Made by a program: the position numbers and the translations under genes
NCBI RefSeq assembly: GCF_009649845.1
Contig: NZ_WJIE01000015.1
Span: 1-64,000 of the forward strand
DNA length: 64,000 bases
Direction of reading: 5' to 3'
Source: Polyangium spumosum
Lineage (GTDB): Bacteria; Myxococcota_A; Polyangia; Polyangiales; Polyangiaceae
The notes under the pieces: model-generated
Database searches by the model: none
What the model was told of the DNA's origin: nothing
Seen by the model: only the letters and a program-made list of their open reading frames with translations
Shown here: positions 7,901 to 15,619 of the stretch, one piece after another
Position numbering within the stretch: the first letter of the stretch is position 1
Layout of the letters: each line of letters begins with the position of its first letter

Positions 7901-9893
7901 CCTCGGCGAACGCGTCGCCCGCGGCGCCCGGATCGTTCAGCTTCAGCCGGAGCTCCCCGAGCTTCTGGAGCAGCCCGGCGCGTGTGTTCGGGTCCGTGAA
8001 CCCGCTCATGTTGTCCGCGATGGCCTGCGCCGCGAGGTCGAGCCGCTCGCCCTTCTCGTAGAGCTTGACGGCCGTGTTCACGGCCTGCTCGTCCTCGGGC
8101 ACGAGCGACGCGATCCGCGTCCACACCTCGGCCGCGGCCACCGGATCCTTGCGCTTCCCCTCGTGCAGGGTCGCGAGCTTCTTCTCGATCGCGAGCTTCT
8201 GCTCCGTGTCGGGCGTGCCCATCGCGTCCTGCTCGAGCACGGTCGCGAGGTCGTCCCACTTCGCCGCGCGCTCGAGCAACCTGCGGAGCTGATCCCGCGC
8301 CTGCTCGTCGCCGCGATCGATCTGGCAGAGCTGCTTCCACGCCGCGATCGCCGTCTCGATGTCGCGGAGCTGCGACTCGCACATGCCCGCGACGTCCCGG
8401 AGCTGGGCCTTGCGCGTCTCGGGCGAGACCGTGGACACGCGCGACGCCGCGAGCAGCACGTCGCGCAGATCCGCGAACATGCGCTTCTGCCGCAGGTACT
8501 CCTCGACCCACGAGAGCGCCTCGGAGTTCCCCGGATCGATCTTCAGCGCGTCGCGGTACTTCTGGTACGCCTGCGGCTTGCGACCCTTCTGCGCTTCGGC
8601 CGAGGCCTCCTCGAGCAGCGCGCTCACGTCACCCACGGGCGCGGCCGGCGCCTGCATCGCGGCGACCGAAGGCGAAGCCGCGCGCGTCTCGGGCGGAGGA
8701 CCAAACGAAGGCGCCGCCGCAGGCGCCGCCATCGGAGGCTGCGAGGGCTGCGCGGCGGGCTGCGCGGCCGGCGCGGGCTGCGCGGCTTGCACCGGCTGCG
8801 CCGGCTGCACCGGCTGCGCCGCCTGGGGCGCGGCGGGCATCGGAGGAGGCGGCGGCTGCGCGCTGCCGACCTTCATCCGCGCCACGTTCGCCATGAACCC
8901 GTTCGGGTTCGCCTTCAGGTACGCCGCGTACTGCGGACCGAGCTCGCCCGTGCGTCCGAGCAACGTCGCGAAGTGATCCGCGAGCTGCATCGCGCGATCG
9001 TGCCCCGGCGAGGCGCCGAGCGCCGAGAGCGAGTACGAGAGCCCGTACTCCCCGTCGTACGTCTCCGCGAGCTGCACGAAGATCGCCGCGGCCTCGTCGC
9101 GCTCCGGCTGCGGCACGTTCTCGCCTGCGTTGATGCGCTCGAGCACGCTCACGCCGAGCTCTTGCGTCAGCGCGACGTCCGTCGGCCGCACCGCGCGCGC
9201 CGAGCGCAGCGCCTGCGTCGCCCCCGGCATGTCGCCCACGCGCTTGCGGATGTCGGCCTCGTCCCGGTAGAGCGCGAGCTTGCGCTCGGGATCCTCGGCG
9301 ATGGCCTGCTCCATCGCGAAGTACGGGATCGCCTCCGCGTACTGCTGCTGCGCCTTGAGGATCTCTCGCGCCGCGTAGATCGCGTACACGTTGCGCGGAT
9401 CGAGCTCGGCGACCTTGCGCCAGCTCTCGACGGCGCGATCGGGCCGCGCGAGCTGCGGCTCGCTCCACATCCGCCCGAGCTCCTCGTGCAGCTTGATGAG
9501 CTGCGCGCGGACCTCCGGCTTCGCCGCCGCCGGCGCGAGCCCCTTCGCTTGACGCTCGTAGAGCTGGACGAGCGACATCACGTCGCCCTTCTCGCGGAAC
9601 ATCTGCGCGAGCCGCTCGGCCGAGCGATGCGTCGGATCCCTGTCGACCGCGAGCATCAGCGTGCGCACGGTATTGTTCATGTCGCCGAACGCTGCTTGCC
9701 AGACGTTCGCGGCCTCGCTCAGCCAGTGTGCGCCGAAGGCGGGATCCGGCGTCTGCGTCCCGACGCGCTCGAGCAGCATGGCGTAGGAGCGAGGGTCCTG
9801 CGCGCCTGCGCGATGCGCGTATGCGAGCGCCTCCTGGTCGTGGGGGTTCGCGACGAGGCGCTGGACGAGCATTTCGATTTCACGAGGATCCAT
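4917..9893 (-). CDS. Giant TPR-repeat protein with Pro/Ala and Tyr/Ala/Gln-rich C-terminal tail
   Basis: A 1658-residue protein built almost wholly of helical tetratricopeptide-like repeats with the typical small/large residue rhythm (for example EAIPYFAMEQAIAEDPERKLALYRDEADI). A Pro/Ala-rich linker sits near residues 340-400. The C-terminus has three parts: a PSAPPPAAVAT stretch carrying 33-bp DNA repeats, a low-complexity segment of AYAQQQ and YAAYYAQQQ units, and an acidic end (EELEEAELLDDES). There is no signal peptide, so it is probably a cytoplasmic scaffold. ATG 9893 (MDPREIEML) was chosen over an upstream in-frame Met eight codons earlier because the helical region starts there. It follows the Ser/Thr kinase gene by 87 bp on the same strand, a common myxobacterial pairing of kinase and TPR partner. 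Specific function unknown. Confidence 0.88.
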   Translation of the reverse strand: MDPREIEMLVQRLVANPHDQEALAYAHRAGAQDPRSYAMLLERVGTQTPDPAFGAHWLSEAANVWQAAFGDMNNTVRTLMLAVDRDPTHRSAERLAQMFREKGDVMSLVQLYERQAKGLAPAAAKPEVRAQLIKLHEELGRMWSEPQLARPDRAVESWRKVAELDPRNVYAIYAAREILKAQQQYAEAIPYFAMEQAIAEDPERKLALYRDEADIRKRVGDMPGATQALRSARAVRPTDVALTQELGVSVLERINAGENVPQPERDEAAAIFVQLAETYDGEYGLSYSLSALGASPGHDRAMQLADHFATLLGRTGELGPQYAAYLKANPNGFMANVARMKVGSAQPPPPPMPAAPQAAQPVQPAQPVQAAQPAPAAQPAAQPSQPPMAAPAAAPSFGPPPETRAASPSVAAMQAPAAPVGDVSALLEEASAEAQKGRKPQAYQKYRDALKIDPGNSEALSWVEEYLRQKRMFADLRDVLLAASRVSTVSPETRKAQLRDVAGMCESQLRDIETAIAAWKQLCQIDRGDEQARDQLRRLLERAAKWDDLATVLEQDAMGTPDTEQKLAIEKKLATLHEGKRKDPVAAAEVWTRIASLVPEDEQAVNTAVKLYEKGERLDLAAQAIADNMSGFTDPNTRAGLLQKLGELRLKLNDPGAAGDAFAEAAELAKQAKVWEQAEKAYTAAGRMSDAANAIEQRAELADGKQQATLLAQAAELLLKAGDAPGAVIRLERASEIDPTNDGYVQSLEEQYRAAGRLPDLVQLLLARGEKLNDRGKRVASRRAAAEVQRSLGDHEGARESLLLVLSDGDDEGALALLVEDAAQRGDHQECVELLRRLGAITKAPADKLNHALREASILAEGLDDADGAIERYESILKTLDPKSRVALAAIANLEERRNNPQGAAAALEREVALAEGEQKVELAQRLAQLYEGSLGDPRGAIRALEIVHAADAEDFDAIGRLERLCAEVEDWPRVAHFLHMLIEVEGDDEELSRMTRRVADILFEKLGRGDEALAALDKVAETGDEPCRRAYVELGDKLGWKGLVATKLVTWNESGTGAARNEALRGAFDRFIEVGRDADAARVAMELARSRGADRALAEQLEQLAIKLKDLDALGVAHDLLAKDFSGAARAAEMVRQAEVQIAASVPANEAIQHGEGALTSVPPNEVEPLLARLAALAPDVTQVIDVYERQVARCRLPADRLAALARAAQVAAERGANDRARSFFELALSAGVQEETLVALEAAATAGDERSGGTGLRRILAEALAGGGQGSRDGGRTKSALLRRAATIAHRALGDVERAFKWLGDALVTHVDDASLDALEALGRELGDLPRVEATLTRALEEVFDGPLVRKLLQRRARLRRDALNDKKGAGVDFKKLHDLSPADQDVMNELSNLLTELGDHRGMIQLYEDQILRGRDPAVRAELARKVARLWEEELGDAREAADAWRRVLRMKAGDQEATQGLERAKTGKLKRPPPRPAMASVPPAAMATPSAPPPAAVATPSAPPPAAVATPAPPAWQPPATDNEPTPMAPAAELSAPPPMVAAPPAYVQAEQPQAYAQQPAAQTPEEAYAQQQAYAAYYAQQQAYAQQQPAAQTPEEAYAQQQAYAAYYAQQQAYAQQQQAYAQQQAYAQAPAPAAQPAQGEELEEAELLDDES
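5041..5210. repeat. 90-bp tandem duplication inside the TPR gene tail
   Basis: The 80 bases at 5041-5120 recur at 5131-5210 with one difference, a period of 90 bp or 30 codons. The repeat encodes the PAAQTPEEAYAQQQ and YAAYYAQQQ low-complexity segments and keeps the reading frame. It looks like a recent in-frame expansion, so tail length may differ between strains. Confidence 0.85.
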
Positions 9894-9980
9894 CGTTGGC
9901 CGTGCGCGAAGGTACACGGCTCTCCTCGCGCCGTACAGCCGCCTCGCGCCCGTCCGCTGCTTGCCGCGCCGCGCCGGGCC

Positions 9981-11033
9981 CTAAGCGCGGGCGAACGACT
10001 CCTCGATCGCCGCGATGAACGCCCGCGCGCTCGCCGGCCGATCCTCCGGACGCTTGCCGAGCGCACGCACCACGAGGTCCGAGAGCGCGCGTGGGATGCC
10101 CGCCTCGGGCGCGGCCTCGCAAGGCGGAACCGGCGGCTCGTGCACGTGCTTCGCCATCACCTGCGCCGCGCCCCGCTCCACGAACGGCGGCCTGCCCACG
10201 AGCATCTGGTAGAGGAGCGCGCCCACCGCATAAAGATCGCTGCGCGCGTCAACCACCTCCCCCAACGCCTGCTCGGGAGACATGTACCGCGGCGTACCGA
10301 CCGGCCCCTTCGTCGCCGCGGGAGCCGACTCCGCTCGCTCGCTTCCCGCGGGCTCCAGGTCCGCGAGCCCGAAATCGAGCAGCTTCCCAGCCTCGGCCCC
10401 TCCCGGCAGGCGCGCGATGAACACGTTGTCCGGCTTCAGGTCCCGGTGGACGATCCCCTTCTCGTGGGCCTCCGACAGCGACGTGAGCGCGTCCGTCGCG
10501 AGCCGCGTCGCCTCCGCGATCGAGAGCCGCCCCTCTCGCCGCAGCCGGACGCTGAGCGGCTCCCCTTCGAGCATCTCCATCACGAGGTACCGCGACACCG
10601 TCGGCGCGAGCAGCGCGTCCTCGCCTCCGTGCACGACCTCGCCCACGTCGAGCACCTGCACCGTGTGCGGCGACCGGAGCATCGACAGGACCCGCGCCTC
10701 CCGATCGAGCCGCGAGAGCGCCCGCGCGCCGCGCCCTCGATCGCCACGAAACACCTTCACCGCGACGTCCTGCCCCCGCGTGATGTCCCGCGCCCGATAC
10801 ACCGCCCCCATCGAGCCTGCGCCGATCCGACCCACGACCACGTACCGCTGCGCGATCGTCCTCCCGAGGAAGGGATCCCCGTCCGCGTCGGCGAGGACGA
10901 GCGGGGCGACGAGGGCAAACCCGTCGCGCGGGCAAAACGCGAGCGGTGTCGTTCGTTCGGCGGGTGCTTGGTGGTGGTCTCGGCAGCGCGGGCAGACGAG
11001 CCCGGGGAGTGACCGGAGCGCGGCCTTTCCCAT
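9981..11033 (-). CDS. Ser/Thr protein kinase with N-terminal zinc-ribbon-like segment
   Basis: Hanks-type kinase of 350 residues with all key motifs: glycine loop GAGSMG (71-76), ATP-anchoring Lys93 in AVKVF, catalytic HRDLKPDN, DFG within LLDFGLAD, and the activation-segment end YMSPEQ. The first 45 residues carry CPRC at 14-17 and FCPRDG around Cys34, a CPxC...CPxDG arrangement like the small zinc ribbons that precede many myxobacterial kinases. There is no transmembrane helix, so it should be cytoplasmic. Its ATG overlaps the stop of the small secreted protein upstream as TGATG, implying translational coupling, and the TPR gene follows. The upstream extension of the frame is an out-of-frame shadow of that small gene. 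Substrates are unknown. Confidence 0.93.
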   Translation of the reverse strand: MGKAALRSLPGLVCPRCRDHHQAPAERTTPLAFCPRDGFALVAPLVLADADGDPFLGRTIAQRYVVVGRIGAGSMGAVYRARDITRGQDVAVKVFRGDRGRGARALSRLDREARVLSMLRSPHTVQVLDVGEVVHGGEDALLAPTVSRYLVMEMLEGEPLSVRLRREGRLSIAEATRLATDALTSLSEAHEKGIVHRDLKPDNVFIARLPGGAEAGKLLDFGLADLEPAGSERAESAPAATKGPVGTPRYMSPEQALGEVVDARSDLYAVGALLYQMLVGRPPFVERGAAQVMAKHVHEPPVPPCEAAPEAGIPRALSDLVVRALGKRPEDRPASARAFIAAIEESFARA

Positions 11034-11308
11034 CAGCGCAGCTTGCAGGCGTACTCGCCGACCATCACGAACGCGCGCCGGCAGACCACGTCCACCGTCC
11101 GCTTCGGCGTCACCATCTCGAACGTCTGGCCGAACGGCGTCCGCTCGAGCCGCGTCACCTGCGCGCGGCAGTTCGGCCCTTGCTCCCCGCACGCCACCGC
11201 CGCCGCCGCGCGCTCGACCTCGGTGTTGTCCGACATCACGTTCACCGCGGCGGAGACGCTGAACAGGACGCAGAGGACGATGATCACGATCTGCCCGGCG
11301 CGCTTCAT
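11033..11308 (-). CDS. Small secreted or membrane-anchored hypothetical protein (91 aa)
   Basis: A 91-residue protein beginning with an uncleaved-anchor- or signal-like segment (MKRAGQIVIIVLCVLFSVSAAV). A compact domain with four cysteines (ACGEQGPNC, VVCRRAF, YACKLR) follows, suggesting two disulphides in the periplasm. I do not recognise the family. Its position directly before the Ser/Thr kinase, with overlapping stop and start, implies co-expression. A product of this size next to a kinase could be a sensor or an unrelated passenger; the sequence does not decide. Confidence 0.75.
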   Translation of the reverse strand: MKRAGQIVIIVLCVLFSVSAAVNVMSDNTEVERAAAAVACGEQGPNCRAQVTRLERTPFGQTFEMVTPKRTVDVVCRRAFVMVGEYACKLR

Positions 11309-11376
11309 GAGGCCGCATCGTAGCAGCAGGGGACGGACGCGCCGCGCCCGAGATCGGAGCGGGCTTTTCGCTTACC

Positions 11377-12306
11377 TCAGAGCTTGATGCCGCCGTTCAG
11401 GCTCGGCTCGAAGTTCTGCCGCCGCATGTCGTACTTCCCTCGCACGAACGCGCCGAGCACCGGCGCCATGTTCGCCGGCACGTCCTCGTCCCACTCTCCA
11501 CCGTCGATCCCGTCGCGCGGATACAGGTCCGGCGCGAGCAGGAAGAAGCCCGGCACCCGATCGTGCGGCATCTTCAGCCCCGTGAGGTCCTCCTCGAACG
11601 CGTCGATGTCCACGCGGACGAGGCGCACCTTCGCGAGCGCCGTCTGCATCAGCGGATCCACGAGCGACGACGAGACGCTGCGGCACGACGGACACTCGCC
11701 CTTCGTCGTCATCACGACGATCGTCTCGCCCGCCGCGGCCGCGGCCGCGCGTTGCTTCGCGAGCTCCTGCGAGAACGACGACACCGACACGCCGACGTCC
11801 ACGAGCGTGACGCTCCCCTCCTTGCGGACCGACGTCTCTTTCTGGAGGATCGGCACGGCCTTCGCGGTCGGCTCCGCGGCCTCGGCCGTCTCTTCGGGCG
11901 ACGCCTCCACGCTCTCCGACGCCACGACGTTCGTGATGGACGCGAGCTCCGCCTCGTGGCGCTGCTCCATCGTCCACACGCCGAATGCGATGGCCGCGCC
12001 CCAGGCCACGGTCAGGCAGATCCCGAACCCCATTCCCAGCGTCGCCAGGACGTACCCGCGGCGCTCCGGGCGTACGCCGTCGAGCTCCCTCCGCGCTGCC
12101 CAGCCGAAGACGATCGCGGCGACCGAGCCCAGCGGTCCGGCCAAGAATGGCGCCAGGATCGACGTCAGGGCCAGCGGCGAGAGGGGCTTCTTCTTCGTCG
12201 ACCTCGGCCCCCGCAGGAAGGGATCCGAGAGAGGAAGGAGCTCCGTGGGGCCCTCGGCGCGGGCGACGCGCGAAAGCGCGGACCTCGGGGAAATGGCCTC
12301 GCTCAC
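11377..12306 (-). CDS. Membrane protein with DUF4190-like helices and thioredoxin-like CPSC domain
   Basis: 309 residues. Residues ~43-113 form two or three hydrophobic helices with the pattern LAPFLAGPLGSVAAIVFGWAA and a charged loop, like DUF4190-type membrane domains. An Ala/Glu-rich linker leads to a C-terminal thioredoxin-like domain with CPSC (Cys205, Cys208) after the strand ETIVVMTT. This suggests a membrane-tethered thiol oxidoreductase facing the periplasm, though substrate and direction are not known. GTG 12306 is the predicted start, and no strong ribosome-binding site was seen. It lies 68 bp upstream of the small secreted protein gene on the same strand and may head that transcription unit. 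Confidence 0.75.
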   Translation of the reverse strand: MSEAISPRSALSRVARAEGPTELLPLSDPFLRGPRSTKKKPLSPLALTSILAPFLAGPLGSVAAIVFGWAARRELDGVRPERRGYVLATLGMGFGICLTVAWGAAIAFGVWTMEQRHEAELASITNVVASESVEASPEETAEAAEPTAKAVPILQKETSVRKEGSVTLVDVGVSVSSFSQELAKQRAAAAAAGETIVVMTTKGECPSCRSVSSSLVDPLMQTALAKVRLVRVDIDAFEEDLTGLKMPHDRVPGFFLLAPDLYPRDGIDGGEWDEDVPANMAPVLGAFVRGKYDMRRQNFEPSLNGGIKL

Positions 12307-12351
12307 CCACGAATTCTAGCGCCTAATCTCGCTTACGCTCGCAAACCAAGG

Positions 12352-12371
12352 GGGACGGAACGAAGCGTCCC
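12352..12371. promoter_or_regulatory. Inverted repeat in divergent intergenic region
   Basis: A perfect 6-bp inverted repeat, GGGACG-N8-CGTCCC, lies between the divergently transcribed thioredoxin-like gene and the ATPase-like gene. It could be an operator half-site pair or a short mRNA hairpin. A 6-bp match in GC-rich DNA can arise by chance, so this is only a candidate. Confidence 0.3.
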
Positions 12372-12432
12372 GACCGTGCAGAAGGGATACGCCAACTCCC
12401 CGCGCCGCGTGGTAGGAGGAAGATGCCCTCTC

Positions 12433-13611
12433 ATGATCGAACCGGCTCGCTCCTCCGTTCTTCCCCGAGCCCCGGCCGCCCGGCTCGTGTCCGTGACGAT
12501 CGGCGAGTACCAGGCGCTCGGCAGCGGCACGATCGAGCTCACCATCTCTCCGCGCCGCACCGTGCTCTTCGCGAAGGGCGGTAGCCTCGCCTCCCTGCTC
12601 GTCCAGGGCATCGCCGAGGGCGCGCACATCGCCGTCCACGCGCTGAGTGATCCGGAAAAGCCGCGCCATTTCCGCTGCGAGTTCGAGGGCGAGGGCGGCG
12701 AACACCTGGTCTATGCGTACGATCGGCGCTTCCAGGATCTCGACGACGACGACGAGCCCTTCCCGCCCTCGATGCGCTGGGAGGAACACGCGGCGCGCAC
12801 GGACGAGGCGAACGTGGATCTCTGGACGGTGCGGGATCGGCGCGCCGTCTTCGGGGATGGGAGCCGCATCTCGTTGCCTTCGGGCGTCGGGGCGCTCGCG
12901 CTCGCGGGGGAGTCGTCCGATCGTGTGCCCGAGGACGCGCGCCGCATCCGGGCCTACCTCGAGGGCATTCGCTGGCTCGGCCTCGCGCTCGCGCGCCCTC
13001 CGCTCGAGGATCGCGCGAGTGTCACGCTCACGGGGCGATCGGGCGTGCTCTGGACCTCGCGTGGCCTCGACGCGCGCCTGCTCTCGCTCGCGTCGACGCT
13101 CGTCATCTGGTTCGAGCTTTACCGCGATCGGTACGACAAGGTCGTCGAGCTCTGCCAGCGCATCGGCGCGCCGGGCGTGCTCGCCGTGCAGATCATGCGT
13201 GACACGACTGCGCGCGCCGACGTCGCGCCGCAGGACCGGGCTGGCATCACCTTCGAGGGAGTCGACTTCGGCCGCTTGCAGGACAACGTGCTCCGCCGGC
13301 TGGAGTTGCTCGTCGCGCTCGTGGATCCGGATGCGACGGCGTTGCTCATCGAGGAGCCTGAGGTCGCTGCGGTGCCGGGCAAGATTGGCGCGTTGCTCGA
13401 GGTGATCGAGGCTTGCGCCGAACATCGACAGATCATCATCTCGACGAAATCGCCACACGTGGTCGACTGGGCGCGCCCTGAGGAGCTTCGCTTCGTCGAG
13501 AAGAGCCGGTACCACGAGCTCTCCGTGCGCGGACTCGACTTCAGCGAGCTCAGCGCGGCTCAGGCCCACGTCGCTTCGGGCGGCAAGCTCTCCACGTTCC
13601 TCGCCTCCTGA
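12433..13611 (+). CDS. AAA/SMC-like ATPase with eroded P-loop
   Basis: 392 residues resembling the single-chain AAA_21/RecF-like ATP-binding family. A Walker B-like strand LLIEEPE (304-310) is followed by an H-loop-like ISTKSPHVVDW (336-346), as in predicted ATPases reading LIDEPE and STHSP. At the Walker A position (44-53) the sequence is VLFAKGGSLA, lacking the GxxxxGK[ST] pattern. The H-loop His is replaced by Lys (STKS). ATP hydrolysis is therefore doubtful, and the protein may keep the fold for another role. AGGAGGA ends 12 nt before the ATG. There is no nuclease or toxin-like partner next door, so a defence role is not supported by context. Confidence 0.75.
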   Translation: MIEPARSSVLPRAPAARLVSVTIGEYQALGSGTIELTISPRRTVLFAKGGSLASLLVQGIAEGAHIAVHALSDPEKPRHFRCEFEGEGGEHLVYAYDRRFQDLDDDDEPFPPSMRWEEHAARTDEANVDLWTVRDRRAVFGDGSRISLPSGVGALALAGESSDRVPEDARRIRAYLEGIRWLGLALARPPLEDRASVTLTGRSGVLWTSRGLDARLLSLASTLVIWFELYRDRYDKVVELCQRIGAPGVLAVQIMRDTTARADVAPQDRAGITFEGVDFGRLQDNVLRRLELLVALVDPDATALLIEEPEVAAVPGKIGALLEVIEACAEHRQIIISTKSPHVVDWARPEELRFVEKSRYHELSVRGLDFSELSAAQAHVASGGKLSTFLAS

Positions 13612-13619
13612 TCTCCCCT

Positions 13620-13723
13620 GGATGAGCTGCGCATCGCGCAGTTCATCCACCTTCGGTCCAGGCCGTGCCTGGTCCGGGTCCAGGGGTGGACAACCCCTGG
13701 TCGGGTCTGGGGCGAAGCCCCAG
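13620..13723. repeat. Cluster of four consecutive hairpins between convergent genes
   Basis: Four palindromes follow each other. The first is a 13-bp stem with one G-T pair at 13620-13648, beginning 8 nt after the ATPase stop. The second, CCAGG/CCTGG, spans 13658-13672. The third, CCAGGGGT-N5-ACCCCTGG, spans 13680-13700. The fourth, CTGGGGC-GAA-GCCCCAG, spans 13707-13723. None has a T-run, so they are not classical intrinsic terminators. Stacked hairpins may still stop transcription or protect mRNA ends between these convergent genes. They resemble dispersed intergenic palindromes that I associate with Polyangiales genomes. Confidence 0.8.
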
Positions 13724-13746
13724 CGCTGCGCCTGTGAAACGCCCTC

Positions 13747-15069
13747 TCAGGGAATGCAGCTCGACTCGATCGTCCGCAGGATCGCGCGCTTCGTGCTCAC
13801 GCCGTTGCTCATGGGCTCGGTCCACAGGAAGCCCATGCGCGGGCTGGCGGGCGTGACTGCGGCTGGGTCCTTCACGGGACCTGTACCGTCGCTGATGCGC
13901 ATACCCGTGGCTGATGGCTCGCCGCTCGCGGCGAGCTTCACGGCGAGCACCTGATCGTCCTTGCCGCCTTCTGGGCCGAGGAACACGACGAGCGCGCCGT
14001 CGTCGATGGGGGCGAGGGCGGCTGCTTTTCCGCGGCCGACGAGCCATGTCTTTTCGCCGGGGCGTGCGGCTGCGTCGACGGCGCGCGCGAGGATCTTGTC
14101 GCCTTCGATCCACACGGCCATCGCGCCTTTCGTCGTGGCCACGAGGTTCACGCGATCACGCGTCACGCCTTCGGCTGGGGCTGCTGCGAGGGTGTAGGCC
14201 TCGTCGATCTCCTTGCCTGTGAGATCGAAGCGCGACACGACGATCCGCCCGTCTCCTTCGTGCCAGGCGACCGTGTAGCCGCTCGCGTCTGCGGCGACTG
14301 CGGGCCGATGTGGCTCTTTGGCGTGGTGGGTCGCGCCGAGTGCCTGCACGGCGGGCGCTGCGGCGTCGGTCGGGGCGAACTGGAAGAGGCCGAGCTGTGC
14401 CTTGTCCATGTTGAACGGCGCCACGGCGACGATCGCGCCTGCGGGCGTCGCTGCGAGGGCCACGTCGTCCGCGTTTGCGCCGCTCACTGCGCCGAGGTGC
14501 TCGATCACCGGCGCCGGCGCGGTCTCCCAGCGTGGCTTCGTGTAGGCCAGGCCGGCGGCGTCGAACCAGACGAGCGTGAAGCCTGCGCCGTTCGGGAAGA
14601 TTCGCGGGGTCACCTCGTTCGCGGTCCCGATGCCGCGCGCGCGTGCCACTTGCTTCGCGTCGAGCGCGAATCCTGCGAATGCGAGCTGCGCGCCTGGCTT
14701 GTTTGCGGCGAGCTTGATGAGCCAGGCTGCCGCGATGGATCCTTCGTGCCCTGCGGCCGTGACTTCGCCGCGCTGCAGGTACGTCGCGATGTCGCCGCTC
14801 TGCGCCTTGCAGGCTTCGGTTTGCGCGGCGGGGACGAACGAGCCCACGCCTGTGCCCGTGGGCTCGCTCGGCGGCGGGGGTGGCGCCACGAGCGCCGAGG
14901 TCGCGGGTGCTTCGGCGCTCGTCGCGGCGGAGGCGCTCGGCGCTGGGCCGGCTCCGGCTTCCTTCGACGACTTGCACCCGACGGCGACGAGCAGGAGGCT
15001 CGCGGCGACGCCGACGAATCGCGTGCGTCGCGCGCCGGTCGCGACTTCCGGGGAGCGAACCTGCTTCAT
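13747..15069 (-). CDS. Lipoprotein of unknown function (probable beta-propeller-like repeats)
   Basis: About 440 residues from ATG 15069, giving a compact lipoprotein signal peptide (RRTRFVGVAASLLLVAVGC), then a Pro/Ala/Ser linker. The folded part repeats short strand units with 'TLVWFD', 'TVAWHEGDG', 'AMAVWIEGD' and 'ALVVFLGPEGG', a pattern of consecutive beta-sheets as in beta-propeller-like proteins. No catalytic motif is recognisable. It is presumably anchored to a membrane facing the periplasm. In-frame starts upstream (15102 and 15147) would lengthen the n-region, and 15069 has a G-rich stretch before it. It faces the ATPase gene across the hairpin cluster. Confidence 0.75.
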   Translation of the reverse strand: MKQVRSPEVATGARRTRFVGVAASLLLVAVGCKSSKEAGAGPAPSASAATSAEAPATSALVAPPPPPSEPTGTGVGSFVPAAQTEACKAQSGDIATYLQRGEVTAAGHEGSIAAAWLIKLAANKPGAQLAFAGFALDAKQVARARGIGTANEVTPRIFPNGAGFTLVWFDAAGLAYTKPRWETAPAPVIEHLGAVSGANADDVALAATPAGAIVAVAPFNMDKAQLGLFQFAPTDAAAPAVQALGATHHAKEPHRPAVAADASGYTVAWHEGDGRIVVSRFDLTGKEIDEAYTLAAAPAEGVTRDRVNLVATTKGAMAVWIEGDKILARAVDAAARPGEKTWLVGRGKAAALAPIDDGALVVFLGPEGGKDDQVLAVKLAASGEPSATGMRISDGTGPVKDPAAVTPASPRMGFLWTEPMSNGVSTKRAILRTIESSCIP

Positions 15070-15209
15070 CCCCCCCGAGCCCCCCGGCGCGCCATGCGAC
15101 ATTGGATCGTCCTCGTCAAGGCTGGCACCTGATCCGCAGGGGATCACGGCTGCCTACCTCATCAAGCGAAGTCGCGATTCCCCTCGACGTGATTGTCCAA
15201 CCCGAGCAG

Positions 15210-15293
15210 TGCGAAGAAGAGGACTTGAACCTCCACGCCCTTGCGGGCACTGGAACCTGAATCCAGCGCGTCTGCCAATTCCGCCATCTTCGC
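15210..15293 (-). tRNA. tRNA-Leu (anticodon CAG)
   Basis: On the minus strand the sequence folds into a type II tRNA. The acceptor stem is GCGAAGA/TCTTCGC with discriminator A. The D region is TGGCGGAATTGGCAGACGC, and the anticodon stem CTGGA/TCCAG encloses loop TTCAGGT, so the anticodon is CAG (plus-strand 15257-15259). A long variable arm, TGCCCGCAAGGGCG, and the T-arm GGTTCAAGTCC complete it. The 3' CCA is not encoded. It reads CUG leucine codons, the dominant Leu codon in such a GC-rich genome. No integrase gene or direct repeat of the tRNA end was found nearby. Confidence 0.95.
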
Positions 15294-15619
15294 GTGATGC
15301 ACTTCCCGTGAAGGGCATCGTATCCATCGGCCCCTCGGCCAACGGGGGCGTATAGATAGATCGGCTGAAGGGCCGCGCGCAAGGACGAATTTCGCTTTTC
15401 GACACCTCGGGGGCCGGTCCCTCGAAGCGCCGCGGAGAGCCGCTTCGAGCGTGGCCTCGCGCCCCGACCGCTCGCCTCGGCCCGAGCTCGCTTGCACGTG
15501 CGCGTCCGCCACACGGCCGCGGCACCGTACGTGCTCCGGGAGTCGATGGATCTCTGGGGGCTGCGATCGGCCGAGCCCGGCGCAGCCCGCCTCCCCTACC
15601 GATCGGAGGAGCCCTACTC
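15294..15619. other. Intergenic region between tRNA-Leu and receiver gene
   Basis: No convincing gene. Apart from the possible tRNA promoter, it holds a perfect 9-bp inverted repeat, CTCGAAGCG at 15421-15429 and CGCTTCGAG at 15441-15449, separated by 11 nt. This could be a hairpin or an operator for the downstream receiver/debranching operon about 170 bp away. Confidence 0.6.
15353..15382 (-). promoter_or_regulatory. Candidate sigma-70-type promoter for tRNA-Leu
   Basis: On the minus strand, TTGCGC (15377-15382) is separated by 18 bp from TATCTA (15353-15358), ending about 60 bp before the tRNA 5' end. This short AT-rich patch stands out in GC-rich DNA. The -10 match is weak and the assignment is by eye. 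Confidence 0.35.

Noticed and set aside
6429-11012. 1527-codon plus-strand ORF across the TPR and kinase genes
   Set aside because: Antisense shadow of strongly GC3-biased minus-strand genes; the translation is Arg/Leu-rich with no domain.
12433-13611. ATPase-like gene as an anti-phage defence gene
   Set aside because: No nuclease, toxin or other defence gene beside it and its P-loop is degraded.
15210-15293. tRNA-Leu as an integration site of a mobile element
   Set aside because: No integrase, no direct repeat of the tRNA 3' end and no change of gene character on either side.
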